From G963691885 sp963691885 (GTDB lineage Bacteria; Pseudomonadota; Alphaproteobacteria; UBA8366; Aestuariispiraceae), in contig OY829843.1 in assembly GCA_963691885.1 (NCBI GenBank), positions 3,534,001 through 3,598,000 of the forward strand: DNA of 64,000 bases, read 5' to 3'. Every line of letters begins with the position of its first letter. The stretch's first letter is position 1. The translations under genes were made by a program, and so were the position numbers. Shown here piece after piece: positions 36,707 through 44,154 of the stretch. The notes under the pieces are model-generated. The model was not told where the DNA came from, did no database searches, and saw nothing but the letters and a program-made list of their open reading frames with translations.

Positions 36707-37195
36707 TCAGGCCGTCCTGGATTGTGGATTGTCCTGGGAAAGGCGCGCAGCGTATCCTGCAAGGGCTCGATGCAGCGTTGCATGCAGATTGTTTTCAGGA
36801 CTTGTCATCGTGGCATCACCCTGAGATCCGCCCTCGTCGAAGAGCGACAGGGCCGCGTCAGTATCTGCCAGACCAGCGGTTTTCAGCAGATCGGCCAGGT
36901 CTGATTCGACATATGCCATGGTCCATTGCGGGAACATAAGTGTATCGGCCGGACCTTCATAAATCGTATGGACATCCGTGTGGCGCGGATCTTGTTTGAT
37001 ACGATCATATAAAGAAGAAATCGCCTCTTGTTGGCCTTCGAGGGCTTGGGCAAACACACCATCCAGATAGATCAAAATGCCGGTAATGCCTTGTTCCCGA
37101 TTGCTTTTCTGACTGGCATCAACGATTGACTGAATGTCTGATTTGCTCAGCGACGGTGATGCTTTTGAAAAATATGCCAGTCTGGCAATCGACAT
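36707..37195 (-). CDS. BLUF-domain blue-light sensor (stand-alone)
   Basis: A 162-residue protein with a BLUF domain over about residues 3-95. The flavin-switch residues are present: Tyr8 (RLAYFS), Asn32 (SNREQGITGILIY), Gln50 (VFAQALEG), and Trp91/Met93 in FPQWTMAY. RH at 71-72 in DPRHTDV also fits the family. The remaining 65 residues are probably helices that cap the sheet; there is no output domain, so it must act through a partner. The nearest genes are a periplasmic binding protein, an OmpA lipoprotein and tctC, none an obvious effector. It would bind FAD and respond to blue light in the cytoplasm. Confidence 0.9.
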   Translation of the reverse strand: MSIARLAYFSKASPSLSKSDIQSIVDASQKSNREQGITGILIYLDGVFAQALEGQQEAISSLYDRIKQDPRHTDVHTIYEGPADTLMFPQWTMAYVESDLADLLKTAGLADTDAALSLFDEGGSQGDATMTSPENNLHATLHRALAGYAARLSQDNPQSRTA

Positions 37196-37284
37196 GACGG
37201 CCTCTATCCGATTTCGATCTGCATCAGTGTACGTTGGGATAGAGCACTTGGATCTGCAAATTGATCAAAAATCTTTAGAAAGTG

Positions 37285-38157
37285 TTAATTCGCTGTCGAA
37301 GAGACGTTGAAGCCAAACCATTTGAGGGCCAATTTTTCCACAGTTCCGTCTTCAAGACGTCTCTGAATGGCACTGGAAAACGCATCGGCAAGGGCTGAGT
37401 CCTCATGTCTAACGGCTGCCGCTATGCCCTCACCAAATGGCCCGCCGGAAAATCGTGGGCCAGAAATCTTTAAACCTCGGCCGTCTGGCGACTCTACCAT
37501 TGGCGCCGCGTAACCCAGCGATACAAGCATAGCGCTTAAGCGCCCCGCTTTCACATCTGCGTCCAGCTCGGTCTGGCGATCATAGGTTCTCAGCAGGGCA
37601 TAACCCTCCAGGTAACACCGCAGAAAGTTTTCATGGGTGGTACCACCCTGAACTCCGATGGGTTGGTTCAGAAAGGCACGGCGCAGGACATCTACTGTGT
37701 CGACTTCGGCCGCGTCCAGCCGCGGAAGGCCAATATGCGGAACGATGTTTGTCGGGATTTCAATATCTGATCGTACAACGAAAACGGCGGGTGTTGCGGC
37801 GTAAGGCCTAGTGAACAAGGCACGCTGCTTTCTTTGTGTTGTTATCGACATCCCGGCGAAGATCACGTCATAGCTGTCTTCGTTCAGGTTCTGCAGCATC
37901 CCTGACCATGCCTGTGGCTGGATCGGGCATGTGAATTGCAGATCCTCGCAGAGGATGCGAACCAGATCGATCTCAAACCCCACTAAACCGCCATTTTTGT
38001 CGCGGAAATTCCATGGTTGATAGGCACCCTCTGTCGCGACCCGGACCACGGCACCAGCTTCCCAGAGTTTGGTCGCCGCATTTGTTTCCGCCGCCCGAAC
38101 CAGGGTCGAGGAAACTGTTAAAAAACTGAGAAACAGAACACCCGCGTACCGAAACAT
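37285..38157 (-). CDS. Periplasmic amino-acid-type substrate-binding protein (SBP family 3)
   Basis: A 290-residue protein with a signal peptide (MFRYAGVLFLSFLTVSSTLVRA). The family 3 fold is shown by VRVATEGAYQPWNFRDKNGGLVGFEIDLVRILCEDL, then DVIFAGMSITTQRKQRALFTRPY and VQGGTTHENFLRCYL, a pattern like lysine/arginine/opine-binding proteins. No permease or ATPase follows. It could serve a distant transporter, or act as a sensor protein. A 40-nt near-palindrome ends 18 nt upstream of its ATG (38176-38215). Confidence 0.87.
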   Translation of the reverse strand: MFRYAGVLFLSFLTVSSTLVRAAETNAATKLWEAGAVVRVATEGAYQPWNFRDKNGGLVGFEIDLVRILCEDLQFTCPIQPQAWSGMLQNLNEDSYDVIFAGMSITTQRKQRALFTRPYAATPAVFVVRSDIEIPTNIVPHIGLPRLDAAEVDTVDVLRRAFLNQPIGVQGGTTHENFLRCYLEGYALLRTYDRQTELDADVKAGRLSAMLVSLGYAAPMVESPDGRGLKISGPRFSGGPFGEGIAAAVRHEDSALADAFSSAIQRRLEDGTVEKLALKWFGFNVSSTAN

Positions 38158-38175
38158 TCACTAGGCTCCAACAAG

Positions 38176-38215
38176 TATGCCGCCCCTCCAGGATATATCC
38201 CGGCGGGGCGGCATA
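38176..38215 (-). promoter_or_regulatory. 40-nt near-perfect palindrome between OmpA-lipoprotein and binding-protein genes
   Basis: TATGCCGCCCC (38176-38186) pairs perfectly with GGGGCGGCATA (38205-38215), and the interior continues with GGATATATCC (38191-38200), itself a palindrome. In the minus-strand RNA the two remaining mismatches become G-A and a G-U wobble, giving 20-nt arms with one true mismatch. No T-run follows. It starts 11 nt after the ompA-like stop, suggesting an RNA processing or stabilising hairpin, or a terminator without a U-tract. Confidence 0.7.
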
Positions 38216-38226
38216 GACACTAGTAC

Positions 38227-39150
38227 TTAGCGGATACTAATAACAGCGCGACGATTTCGGGCCTCGCGCACATTGTCCCCGGTGTCGACCGCGAGGTCTT
38301 CCTCACCGCGGCCTTCTGCCGTCACAACGGTGGGTCTTACACCGGCTTCAAGCAGAGCGTTGGAAATTGTAGCCGCACGGCGTTCCGACAAGGCCTGGTT
38401 ATAGGCCGCCGCGCCAGAGGTATCCGTATAACCGATGATGCTGGCCCCCGTGTTTAGGGTCTGAAGGGCTTGGATCACCTCGTTCACGACACCCTGACCT
38501 TCAGGGGTTAGGCTGTCGGAATCGAAGTCAAAGAACACAATATAGCTCTCCGCAAATGTCGGAGCCGGTGCCGGTGCCGGTGCGGGCGCCGGGGCAGGTG
38601 CGGTTGCGACGACTGGTTCGGGTGCCATCGCCAGTCTTAGATCGTTGAGCGCCTGGTTGTAATCGTCGCGACAGAGCGCAATGTCGCCTGGTTGATGGTT
38701 TTCCTCCTGTTGCTCAACCCAGCAGTCGAAACTGGACTGCAGACGGGCGGCTTCCCGGGGTGCCTTCTCCTTGGCCCCTTCATCAAAAAGGGAAATGACA
38801 GTTGCCCTGGCCTCTGTCAAAGCGGGAATGTGCTCTTCCGGAAGGCGGAAATCTGAGAGCTGAAACGGTTCAACGGAACCGCCATTCTGCACCTCCAGGC
38901 TGCGCAATGCGTAGGTTCGGGCGTCGATATAGTCAAACATCTGGTCGTTCTCAAAGACCGCCAGAACTTTGTATTCTCTGGCCAGTGCTTCAGAGAAATT
39001 TGCACCTTCGGCGGGTGTTTCAAACACCTGATACCAGTCGCCCCCCGGTGTTGGTGAGTTCTTTACCTCGTCAACCGCGGTTGAGCATGCTGCCAAAGAC
39101 AATGCCATCGCAATGGCGGCGTATCGTAGGTGGGTGTTCTGTTTGGTCAT
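38227..39150 (-). CDS. OmpA-family lipoprotein
   Basis: 307 residues from ATG 39150. The signal MTKQNTHLRYAAIAMALSLAAC ends in the lipobox LAAC, so it is a lipoprotein. The middle region (about 30-180) is unassigned and helical. A repetitive hinge of alternating Pro-Ala follows (about 185-200), then an OmpA-C peptidoglycan-binding domain: FFDFDSDSLTPEGQGVV, SIIGYTDTSGAAAYNQALSERRAATI and AEGRGEEDLAVDTGDNVREARNRRAV. It probably anchors the outer membrane to peptidoglycan. It is followed by a strong hairpin, fitting an abundant transcript. Confidence 0.9.
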   Translation of the reverse strand: MTKQNTHLRYAAIAMALSLAACSTAVDEVKNSPTPGGDWYQVFETPAEGANFSEALAREYKVLAVFENDQMFDYIDARTYALRSLEVQNGGSVEPFQLSDFRLPEEHIPALTEARATVISLFDEGAKEKAPREAARLQSSFDCWVEQQEENHQPGDIALCRDDYNQALNDLRLAMAPEPVVATAPAPAPAPAPAPAPTFAESYIVFFDFDSDSLTPEGQGVVNEVIQALQTLNTGASIIGYTDTSGAAAYNQALSERRAATISNALLEAGVRPTVVTAEGRGEEDLAVDTGDNVREARNRRAVISIR

Positions 39151-39504
39151 GGGTCCTGGTCTCCTGTTTCTTTTGCCATGCGTTGTAGCGGGCCCAAAAG
39201 ATCCGGCGCGCTGGTTCGGGCAGTGATTAACGGTCATATTTATGATTTGCGGTATTATAGTAGATAAAAATGCATCTTTGAAACACTAACATTTGGTCGT
39301 CGTAAACACCTATCCTAAATGACGTTGATAACGCTAGTTTTAAACATTTATTAAAAATCGCTATTGAGGATAATTCGCCTCAAATTCGAAGAATGCAGCT
39401 GTGAACAGACGTATAAAGTGCCGCGGTTGTTAAAGGTTGCAGGTCAGCTCTGCCGTCGGGATACTCGGCGTTAGAAAACGAGAAAAGAGAAGGGGAGATA
39501 CCAC
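39151..39504. promoter_or_regulatory. Divergent 354-bp intergenic region with operator-like inverted repeat
   Basis: AT-rich DNA between the OmpA lipoprotein gene and the divergent hydrolase operon. TTGAGG (39364-39369) and CCTCAA (39378-39383) form a 6-bp inverted repeat with 8-nt spacing, a size that fits a dimeric regulator. No regulator gene is adjacent. A purine-rich ribosome site (GAGAAGGGGAG) precedes the hydrolase start. No open frame here is convincing. Confidence 0.4.
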
Positions 39505-40404
39505 GTGGCATTTGCGAAAACAGATGACAGTGTTTCGCTGTACTACGAAGAAGCGGGGCAGGGCGAGGCCATCCTCTTCATTCACGAGTTTGCTGATGAC
39601 TGGCGCATGTGGATCCCGCAGTTCAACTACTTTTCCAAGAGTTATCGTTGCATCGCCTATAATGCCAGGGGGTATCCACCCTCAGATGTCCCGGAAACAG
39701 ATGATCGTTACGGTCAACTCCGTGCCGTTCAGGATGCCCGTGACGTCCTGCAGCATCTTGGGATTGAGAAAGCGCATATCGTCGGCCTTTCAATGGGGGG
39801 ATTTGCGTCCCTGCATTTCGGCATCAATTTCCCGGAAATGGCGCTTTCACTGACTGTGGCCGGGTGTGGTTATGGGGCCGGGGCCGACAAGGAATTGTGG
39901 AAGCGGGAAACCGCCATACTGGCACAGCGCTTCCTTGATCTTGGCATGGAGGGCGTCAGCGGAACCTATGCCTATGGCCCGACGAGAGTGCAGTTTGAGA
40001 ACAAGGATCCGATCGGGTTCAAGGCCTTTGTGGATCGCTTTAACCAGCATTCCGCGCTTGGCAGTGCAAACACTTTCCTGGGCGTGCAGGGCCGACGTCC
40101 CTCTCTATACGACCTGCAGCAAGAAATGCAGGCCCTGACGGTTCCAACTCTCATCCTGACCGGCGATGAAGACGAGCCGTGCCTGGAACCGAATGTAATG
40201 ATGAAGCGGATGATTTCGACGTCCAGCCTGGCAATCCTTCCAAAATCGGGCCATGCCATTAATCTTGAGGAACCAGCCCTGTTCAATCAGCTTGTTTCGG
40301 ATTTCCTGGTCAATGTTTCGTCCGGGAATTTTGACAAGCGGGATCCCAGATCCGTTGGAAAGTCCATTTCCGGGCTTGGCTTGGATGATGATCAAGCTAC
40401 CTGA
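39505..40404 (+). CDS. Alpha/beta hydrolase
   Basis: A 299-residue alpha/beta hydrolase starting at GTG 39505 (ribosome site GAGAAGGGGAG). Nucleophile serine is in VGLSMGGFAS, acid in TGDEDEPC, histidine in KSGHAINLEEP; the oxyanion loop is LFIHEFADDW. It lies 58 nt before a dehydrogenase-like gene and heads a five-gene co-directional set (39505-44150). The substrate is unknown; an ester or enol-lactone of the catabolised compound is possible. Confidence 0.85.
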   Translation: MAFAKTDDSVSLYYEEAGQGEAILFIHEFADDWRMWIPQFNYFSKSYRCIAYNARGYPPSDVPETDDRYGQLRAVQDARDVLQHLGIEKAHIVGLSMGGFASLHFGINFPEMALSLTVAGCGYGAGADKELWKRETAILAQRFLDLGMEGVSGTYAYGPTRVQFENKDPIGFKAFVDRFNQHSALGSANTFLGVQGRRPSLYDLQQEMQALTVPTLILTGDEDEPCLEPNVMMKRMISTSSLAILPKSGHAINLEEPALFNQLVSDFLVNVSSGNFDKRDPRSVGKSISGLGLDDDQAT

Positions 40405-40462
40405 TGATTGTGTCGACGTGGCGCATAAATCAAAAGCTTGAACTGAAGAGGGGTTAGTCCTG

Positions 40463-41242
40463 ATGGACCTGGAGCTTTCTGGAAAACATGTTGTTGTCAC
40501 TGGCGGATCCAAAGGAATTGGTTTGGCGACCGCCGCGCATTTCTTGCAGGAGGGGGCCTCTGTCACACTGGTCTCTCGCAGTCAGGCGGGACTGGACCAA
40601 GCGCTTGAGACCCTGTCTGAAAACGGCTCTCCTAATGCGGACAGTTTTGTAGCGGACCTCGGAACCGACGCCGGGCGGATCGCTCTCTTCGACGCGCATG
40701 GTGATGCAGATATTCTGGTCAACAATGCAGGCGCGATTAAAGGTGGCAGCCTTTCCGATCTGGAGATGGAAGACTGGCGCACCGGTTGGGAACTTAAGGT
40801 CTTTGGGTATATCCATCTGTGTAAACTTTTTACGCCGTCCATGACGGTGCGCGGTGCAGGGACGATTATCAATATTATTGGAATGGGCGGGCGCGCGGTC
40901 CGACCCAACTATATCATTGGTGCCGCTGGTAATGCTGCCCTCATTGGTTTCACGAATGCGTTGGGTGCGGAAACGCCAAAGAGCAATGTGCGGGTTTTCG
41001 GGATAAACCCATCCCCTACGTTAACAGATCGAATGAAGAGCCTGTTTCAGACCCGCGCCGCGAGTGAGCTTGGGGATGCCGGGCGTTGGGAAGAATTACT
41101 CGATCCTGATCTCTTCCCCTTCGGGCGACCGAAGGCGCCGGAAGAGGTTGCCGCGCTGGCTGTCATGCTGGCCTCCCCCCGGGTTCATTACCTCTCTGGC
41201 ACCGTCGTCGATATGGATGGCGGTGGTCAGTGGGCACCATAG
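40463..41242 (+). CDS. Short-chain dehydrogenase/reductase-like protein without the catalytic lysine
   Basis: A 259-residue Rossmann-fold SDR. The nucleotide loop TGGSKGIGLAT and NNAG (87-90) are canonical. The active-site region reads IINIIGMGGRAVRPNYIIGAAGNAAL: Tyr150 is present, but position +4 is Ala154 instead of lysine and the usual serine is Ile139. I recall a minor SDR subgroup with a Y...GNAAL pattern, so this is probably inherited rather than damage. It may bind NAD(P) but reduce differently or not at all. It lies in the 39505-44150 gene set. Confidence 0.84.
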   Translation: MDLELSGKHVVVTGGSKGIGLATAAHFLQEGASVTLVSRSQAGLDQALETLSENGSPNADSFVADLGTDAGRIALFDAHGDADILVNNAGAIKGGSLSDLEMEDWRTGWELKVFGYIHLCKLFTPSMTVRGAGTIINIIGMGGRAVRPNYIIGAAGNAALIGFTNALGAETPKSNVRVFGINPSPTLTDRMKSLFQTRAASELGDAGRWEELLDPDLFPFGRPKAPEEVAALAVMLASPRVHYLSGTVVDMDGGGQWAP

Positions 41243-41267
41243 GCGAGTGAAGTGACGGGAAGATAAA

Positions 41268-42065
41268 ATGTCTGACACCCAAAAAGGCCGCATAGACAGT
41301 TTCGTCGACGAGACTGTTGGACATGTTGTTTTCAACAATTCAGGCAAGATGAATGCCATGAACCTTGCCATGTGGTCATCGCTTCACGAGGCGATGGACA
41401 ACTTTGAGCGTGATCCGTCAGTCCGGTCAATCGTGCTTTCAGGCGCTGGTGAACGGGCCTTTGTTTCCGGTGCCGATATTGCGGACTTTGAAGAGCATCG
41501 TTCTTCGCCAGAAAGTGTTGCGCATTACGACCACACCTATGAAGCGGCGGATCACGCGCTTTATGTGCAACCGAAGCCCACTATTGCAAAAATTCAGGGA
41601 TATTGCATTGGCGGCGGCATGGGATTGGCTGTTGGATGCGACATCCGGATATGCAGCGAAGATGCCCAATTTGGAATCCCCGCGGCAAAGCTGGGGCTGG
41701 GATATGGTTTTGACGGTGTCAAACGCCTCTATGATATTGTCGGCCCGGCCAATGCGGCTGAGATCTTTTTCTCGGCGCGGTTGTTCAATGCGGACGAAGC
41801 CCTTCAGATGGGATTGGTGAGCAGGGTTGTGCCGCGTGAAGCGCTTGATGATGCCGTTAGCGCACTGACAGAACGGATTGCGGTTAACGCGCCTATGACT
41901 ATTGCAGCTGCAAAAACGGCCATTCGAATGTGCGCGCAGCCCGATGGCAAACGCGACTATGCGGCACTGGAAGCCGAGATCAAGGCCTGCTTTGACAGCA
42001 AAGATTATGCAGAAGGGCGTTTGGCGTTTACCGAAAAAAGAAAGCCAGAGTTTAAGGGGCGATAA
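41268..42065 (+). CDS. Enoyl-CoA hydratase/isomerase family protein
   Basis: A 265-residue crotonase-fold protein. The oxyanion-hole segments are visible: SGAGERAFVSGADIADF (first) and IQGYCIGGGMGLAVGCDIRI (second), followed by FGIPAAKLGLGYGFDGVKRL. The catalytic acid position of hydratases is not clear, since this branch has glycine-rich LGLGYG there. It could be a hydratase, isomerase or hydrolase of a CoA ester. The gene is 25 nt after the SDR gene and 36 nt before the flavin oxidase gene. Confidence 0.87.
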   Translation: MSDTQKGRIDSFVDETVGHVVFNNSGKMNAMNLAMWSSLHEAMDNFERDPSVRSIVLSGAGERAFVSGADIADFEEHRSSPESVAHYDHTYEAADHALYVQPKPTIAKIQGYCIGGGMGLAVGCDIRICSEDAQFGIPAAKLGLGYGFDGVKRLYDIVGPANAAEIFFSARLFNADEALQMGLVSRVVPREALDDAVSALTERIAVNAPMTIAAAKTAIRMCAQPDGKRDYAALEAEIKACFDSKDYAEGRLAFTEKRKPEFKGR

Positions 42066-42101
42066 GACGGTAGACAATTTTACACAACAGGGGGAAAGAT
42101 T

Positions 42102-43181
42102 GTGAGTGGTGTTGACGACATTCTGATCATGCAGGAGTTGGCCAAGAAGGCGAAGGCCAATCTGCCTATCGAATCCTGGGATTATCTGATGGGTGGGGCC
42201 TATACGGAAACGACCCTGAAACGGAACAGGCAAAGTCTGGATCAATACGCATTCCGCCCCCGCGTGTTGAATGACGTCGAACATGTTGATGCATCAACGG
42301 AACTTTTCGGCAGTCGGCTGCGGTTGCCGGTCATTTTGGCCCCCATTGGCTCGGTCCAGGATTTCGTAGATGGGGGCGGTGTTGTGCCGACAAGGGCTGC
42401 CGCGGAGTTTGGCTGTTACCATATGTTGAGTTCGGTTTGTAAACCCTATCTGGAAGAGGTGGCCGGGGCGGTTGACTATCCAAAGATCTTCCAACTCTAT
42501 GTGCGCGGTGATGCGGCCTGGGTGGATGATCACATCGATCGTGCGATCGACAAAGGGTATGTTGCCTTCTGTTTTACTGTGGATCTGGATTATTATTCTA
42601 AGCGTGAACGGGATGTCGCAAAGCGCTTCAAATCCACCGCAAGACAAACACAGGCGGTCGGCGAGGAATGGCAGCGTCGCTTCAACTGGGCCGATATCCA
42701 GCGCATTCGGGACAAATATGATATCCCCCTGATCATTAAAGGTATCGCGACAGCCGAAGATGCTGAACGCTGTGTCCAACATGGCATTGATGCGGTTTAT
42801 ATCTCTAACCATGGGGGGCGTCAGTTGGACCATGGACGAGGGGGCGCCGATGTGATCCCGGAGATCAAGGCGGTTGTTAAGGACCGTGCCAAGATCATTT
42901 TTGACGGCGGAATTATGCGCGGCGCCGATCTGGTAAAAGCGATGATTCTGGGGGCTGATTGTGTCGGGGTCGGACGCCTGCAGGGCCTGGCGGCCGCTGC
43001 GGCAGGTCAGGCGGGTATGGTCAGGATGTTGGAACTGCTGGAAGAAGAGGCGATCGCAAGCCTGGGCATGCTGGGCGTGACCGGCTGGGATCAATTGGAC
43101 GAAACCTATCTTCACAAAGCCCCGGACGTTGTGCCGCCCCATGTTATGAGCGCATTCCCACTGCTGGACGAAGGATACTGA
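42102..43181 (+). CDS. FMN-dependent alpha-hydroxy-acid oxidase/dehydrogenase
   Basis: A 359-residue TIM-barrel flavoprotein of the lactate/glycolate oxidase family, starting at GTG 42102 after a GGGGGAAAG ribosome site. The key signature ISNHGGRQLDHGRG contains the catalytic His and substrate-binding Arg. LAPIGS binds the FMN region, FQLYVRGD and FTVDLDYYSKRERD follow, and IIFDGGIMRGADLVKAMILGADCVGVGR binds the FMN phosphate. The long membrane loop of L-lactate dehydrogenase is not evident, so it is probably soluble. It oxidises an alpha-hydroxy acid to a keto acid. Confidence 0.9.
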   Translation: MSGVDDILIMQELAKKAKANLPIESWDYLMGGAYTETTLKRNRQSLDQYAFRPRVLNDVEHVDASTELFGSRLRLPVILAPIGSVQDFVDGGGVVPTRAAAEFGCYHMLSSVCKPYLEEVAGAVDYPKIFQLYVRGDAAWVDDHIDRAIDKGYVAFCFTVDLDYYSKRERDVAKRFKSTARQTQAVGEEWQRRFNWADIQRIRDKYDIPLIIKGIATAEDAERCVQHGIDAVYISNHGGRQLDHGRGGADVIPEIKAVVKDRAKIIFDGGIMRGADLVKAMILGADCVGVGRLQGLAAAAAGQAGMVRMLELLEEEAIASLGMLGVTGWDQLDETYLHKAPDVVPPHVMSAFPLLDEGY

Positions 43182-43226
43182 CCGCACTTAAGATCAGAAA
43201 AATACGACGGTTCAGGGGGGCTCACT

Positions 43227-44150
43227 ATGTCAGATGTAGATATCGTTATTCTTGGTGTGTTTGTTGCCGATGCCACTTTCCATGCAGCGCGACCGCCCCA
43301 GATGGGGGAGACGGTGCTGGGAACCGCTTTTGCACTAGGCCCGGGTGGAAAGGGATCCAATCAGGCAGTGGCTGCCGGGCGGCTGAACGGTCGGGTGGCC
43401 CTGTTGACGCGGTTGGGCGACGATGCCTTTGCCGATATCGCGTACCGAACCTGGCAAGATGCAGGCGTACAACCCGTCGTGGTCAAAGACACCGACAGTT
43501 ATACGGGTGCCGCCAGCATTTTTATTGAGGCCTCCAGTGGCGACAATGCGATTATCGTCTGCCCGGGCGCGGCATCCCGAATCTCGGTTGCAGATGTCGA
43601 TGCGTCAAAAACCTTGATTAAGCAGGCGTCAGTTTTCGTCACCCAACTTGAGCAGCCCCTCGACGCAGCACAGCGTGGTCTGGAGATTGCGCGGTCTGCC
43701 GGCGTTAGAACAATTTTGAACCCAGCCCCGGCGGCATCCTTGAGCGACGAGATGTTTCAGCTTTGTGATTTCATCACACCGAATGAGACCGAAGCGGCGA
43801 TCCTGACCGGTGTGCCGGTCGAGAGTGTAGACGACGCCCGAAATGCGGCTGATATCCTGATTGAGAAAGGTGTCGGACATGTGGTCTTGACCCTGGGAGA
43901 GAAGGGCGCTTTGCTTCACGGCAGGGGTATTTCGGAAATTGTTCCGGCGAATTCCTTCGGACCTATTGTTGAAACAACTGGTGCTGGCGATGCTTTCAAT
44001 GGGGCCATGGCTGTGGCGCTTGCCCGTGGAGACGCGCCAATCGATGCCGTTGCATTTGGTTGTGCTGTTGCCGGGATTTCCGTAACGCGGGCTGGTACCG
44101 CCTCTTCTATGCCGCTGTTGAGCGAGGTTGAGGCTATTCGACGAGGATAG
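43227..44150 (+). CDS. PfkB-family carbohydrate kinase, ribokinase-like
   Basis: A 307-residue PfkB kinase. GPGGKGSNQAVAAGRL is the N-terminal substrate motif and ETTGAGDAFNGAMAVALARG carries the catalytic aspartate and anion hole. Ribokinase-like landmarks NPAPAASL and TPNETEAAILTG are also present. It phosphorylates a sugar or nucleoside-like substrate with ATP. Last of the five co-directional genes; it ends 4 nt from the convergent histidine-kinase gene. Confidence 0.9.
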   Translation: MSDVDIVILGVFVADATFHAARPPQMGETVLGTAFALGPGGKGSNQAVAAGRLNGRVALLTRLGDDAFADIAYRTWQDAGVQPVVVKDTDSYTGAASIFIEASSGDNAIIVCPGAASRISVADVDASKTLIKQASVFVTQLEQPLDAAQRGLEIARSAGVRTILNPAPAASLSDEMFQLCDFITPNETEAAILTGVPVESVDDARNAADILIEKGVGHVVLTLGEKGALLHGRGISEIVPANSFGPIVETTGAGDAFNGAMAVALARGDAPIDAVAFGCAVAGISVTRAGTASSMPLLSEVEAIRRG

Positions 44151-44154
44151 CGGG

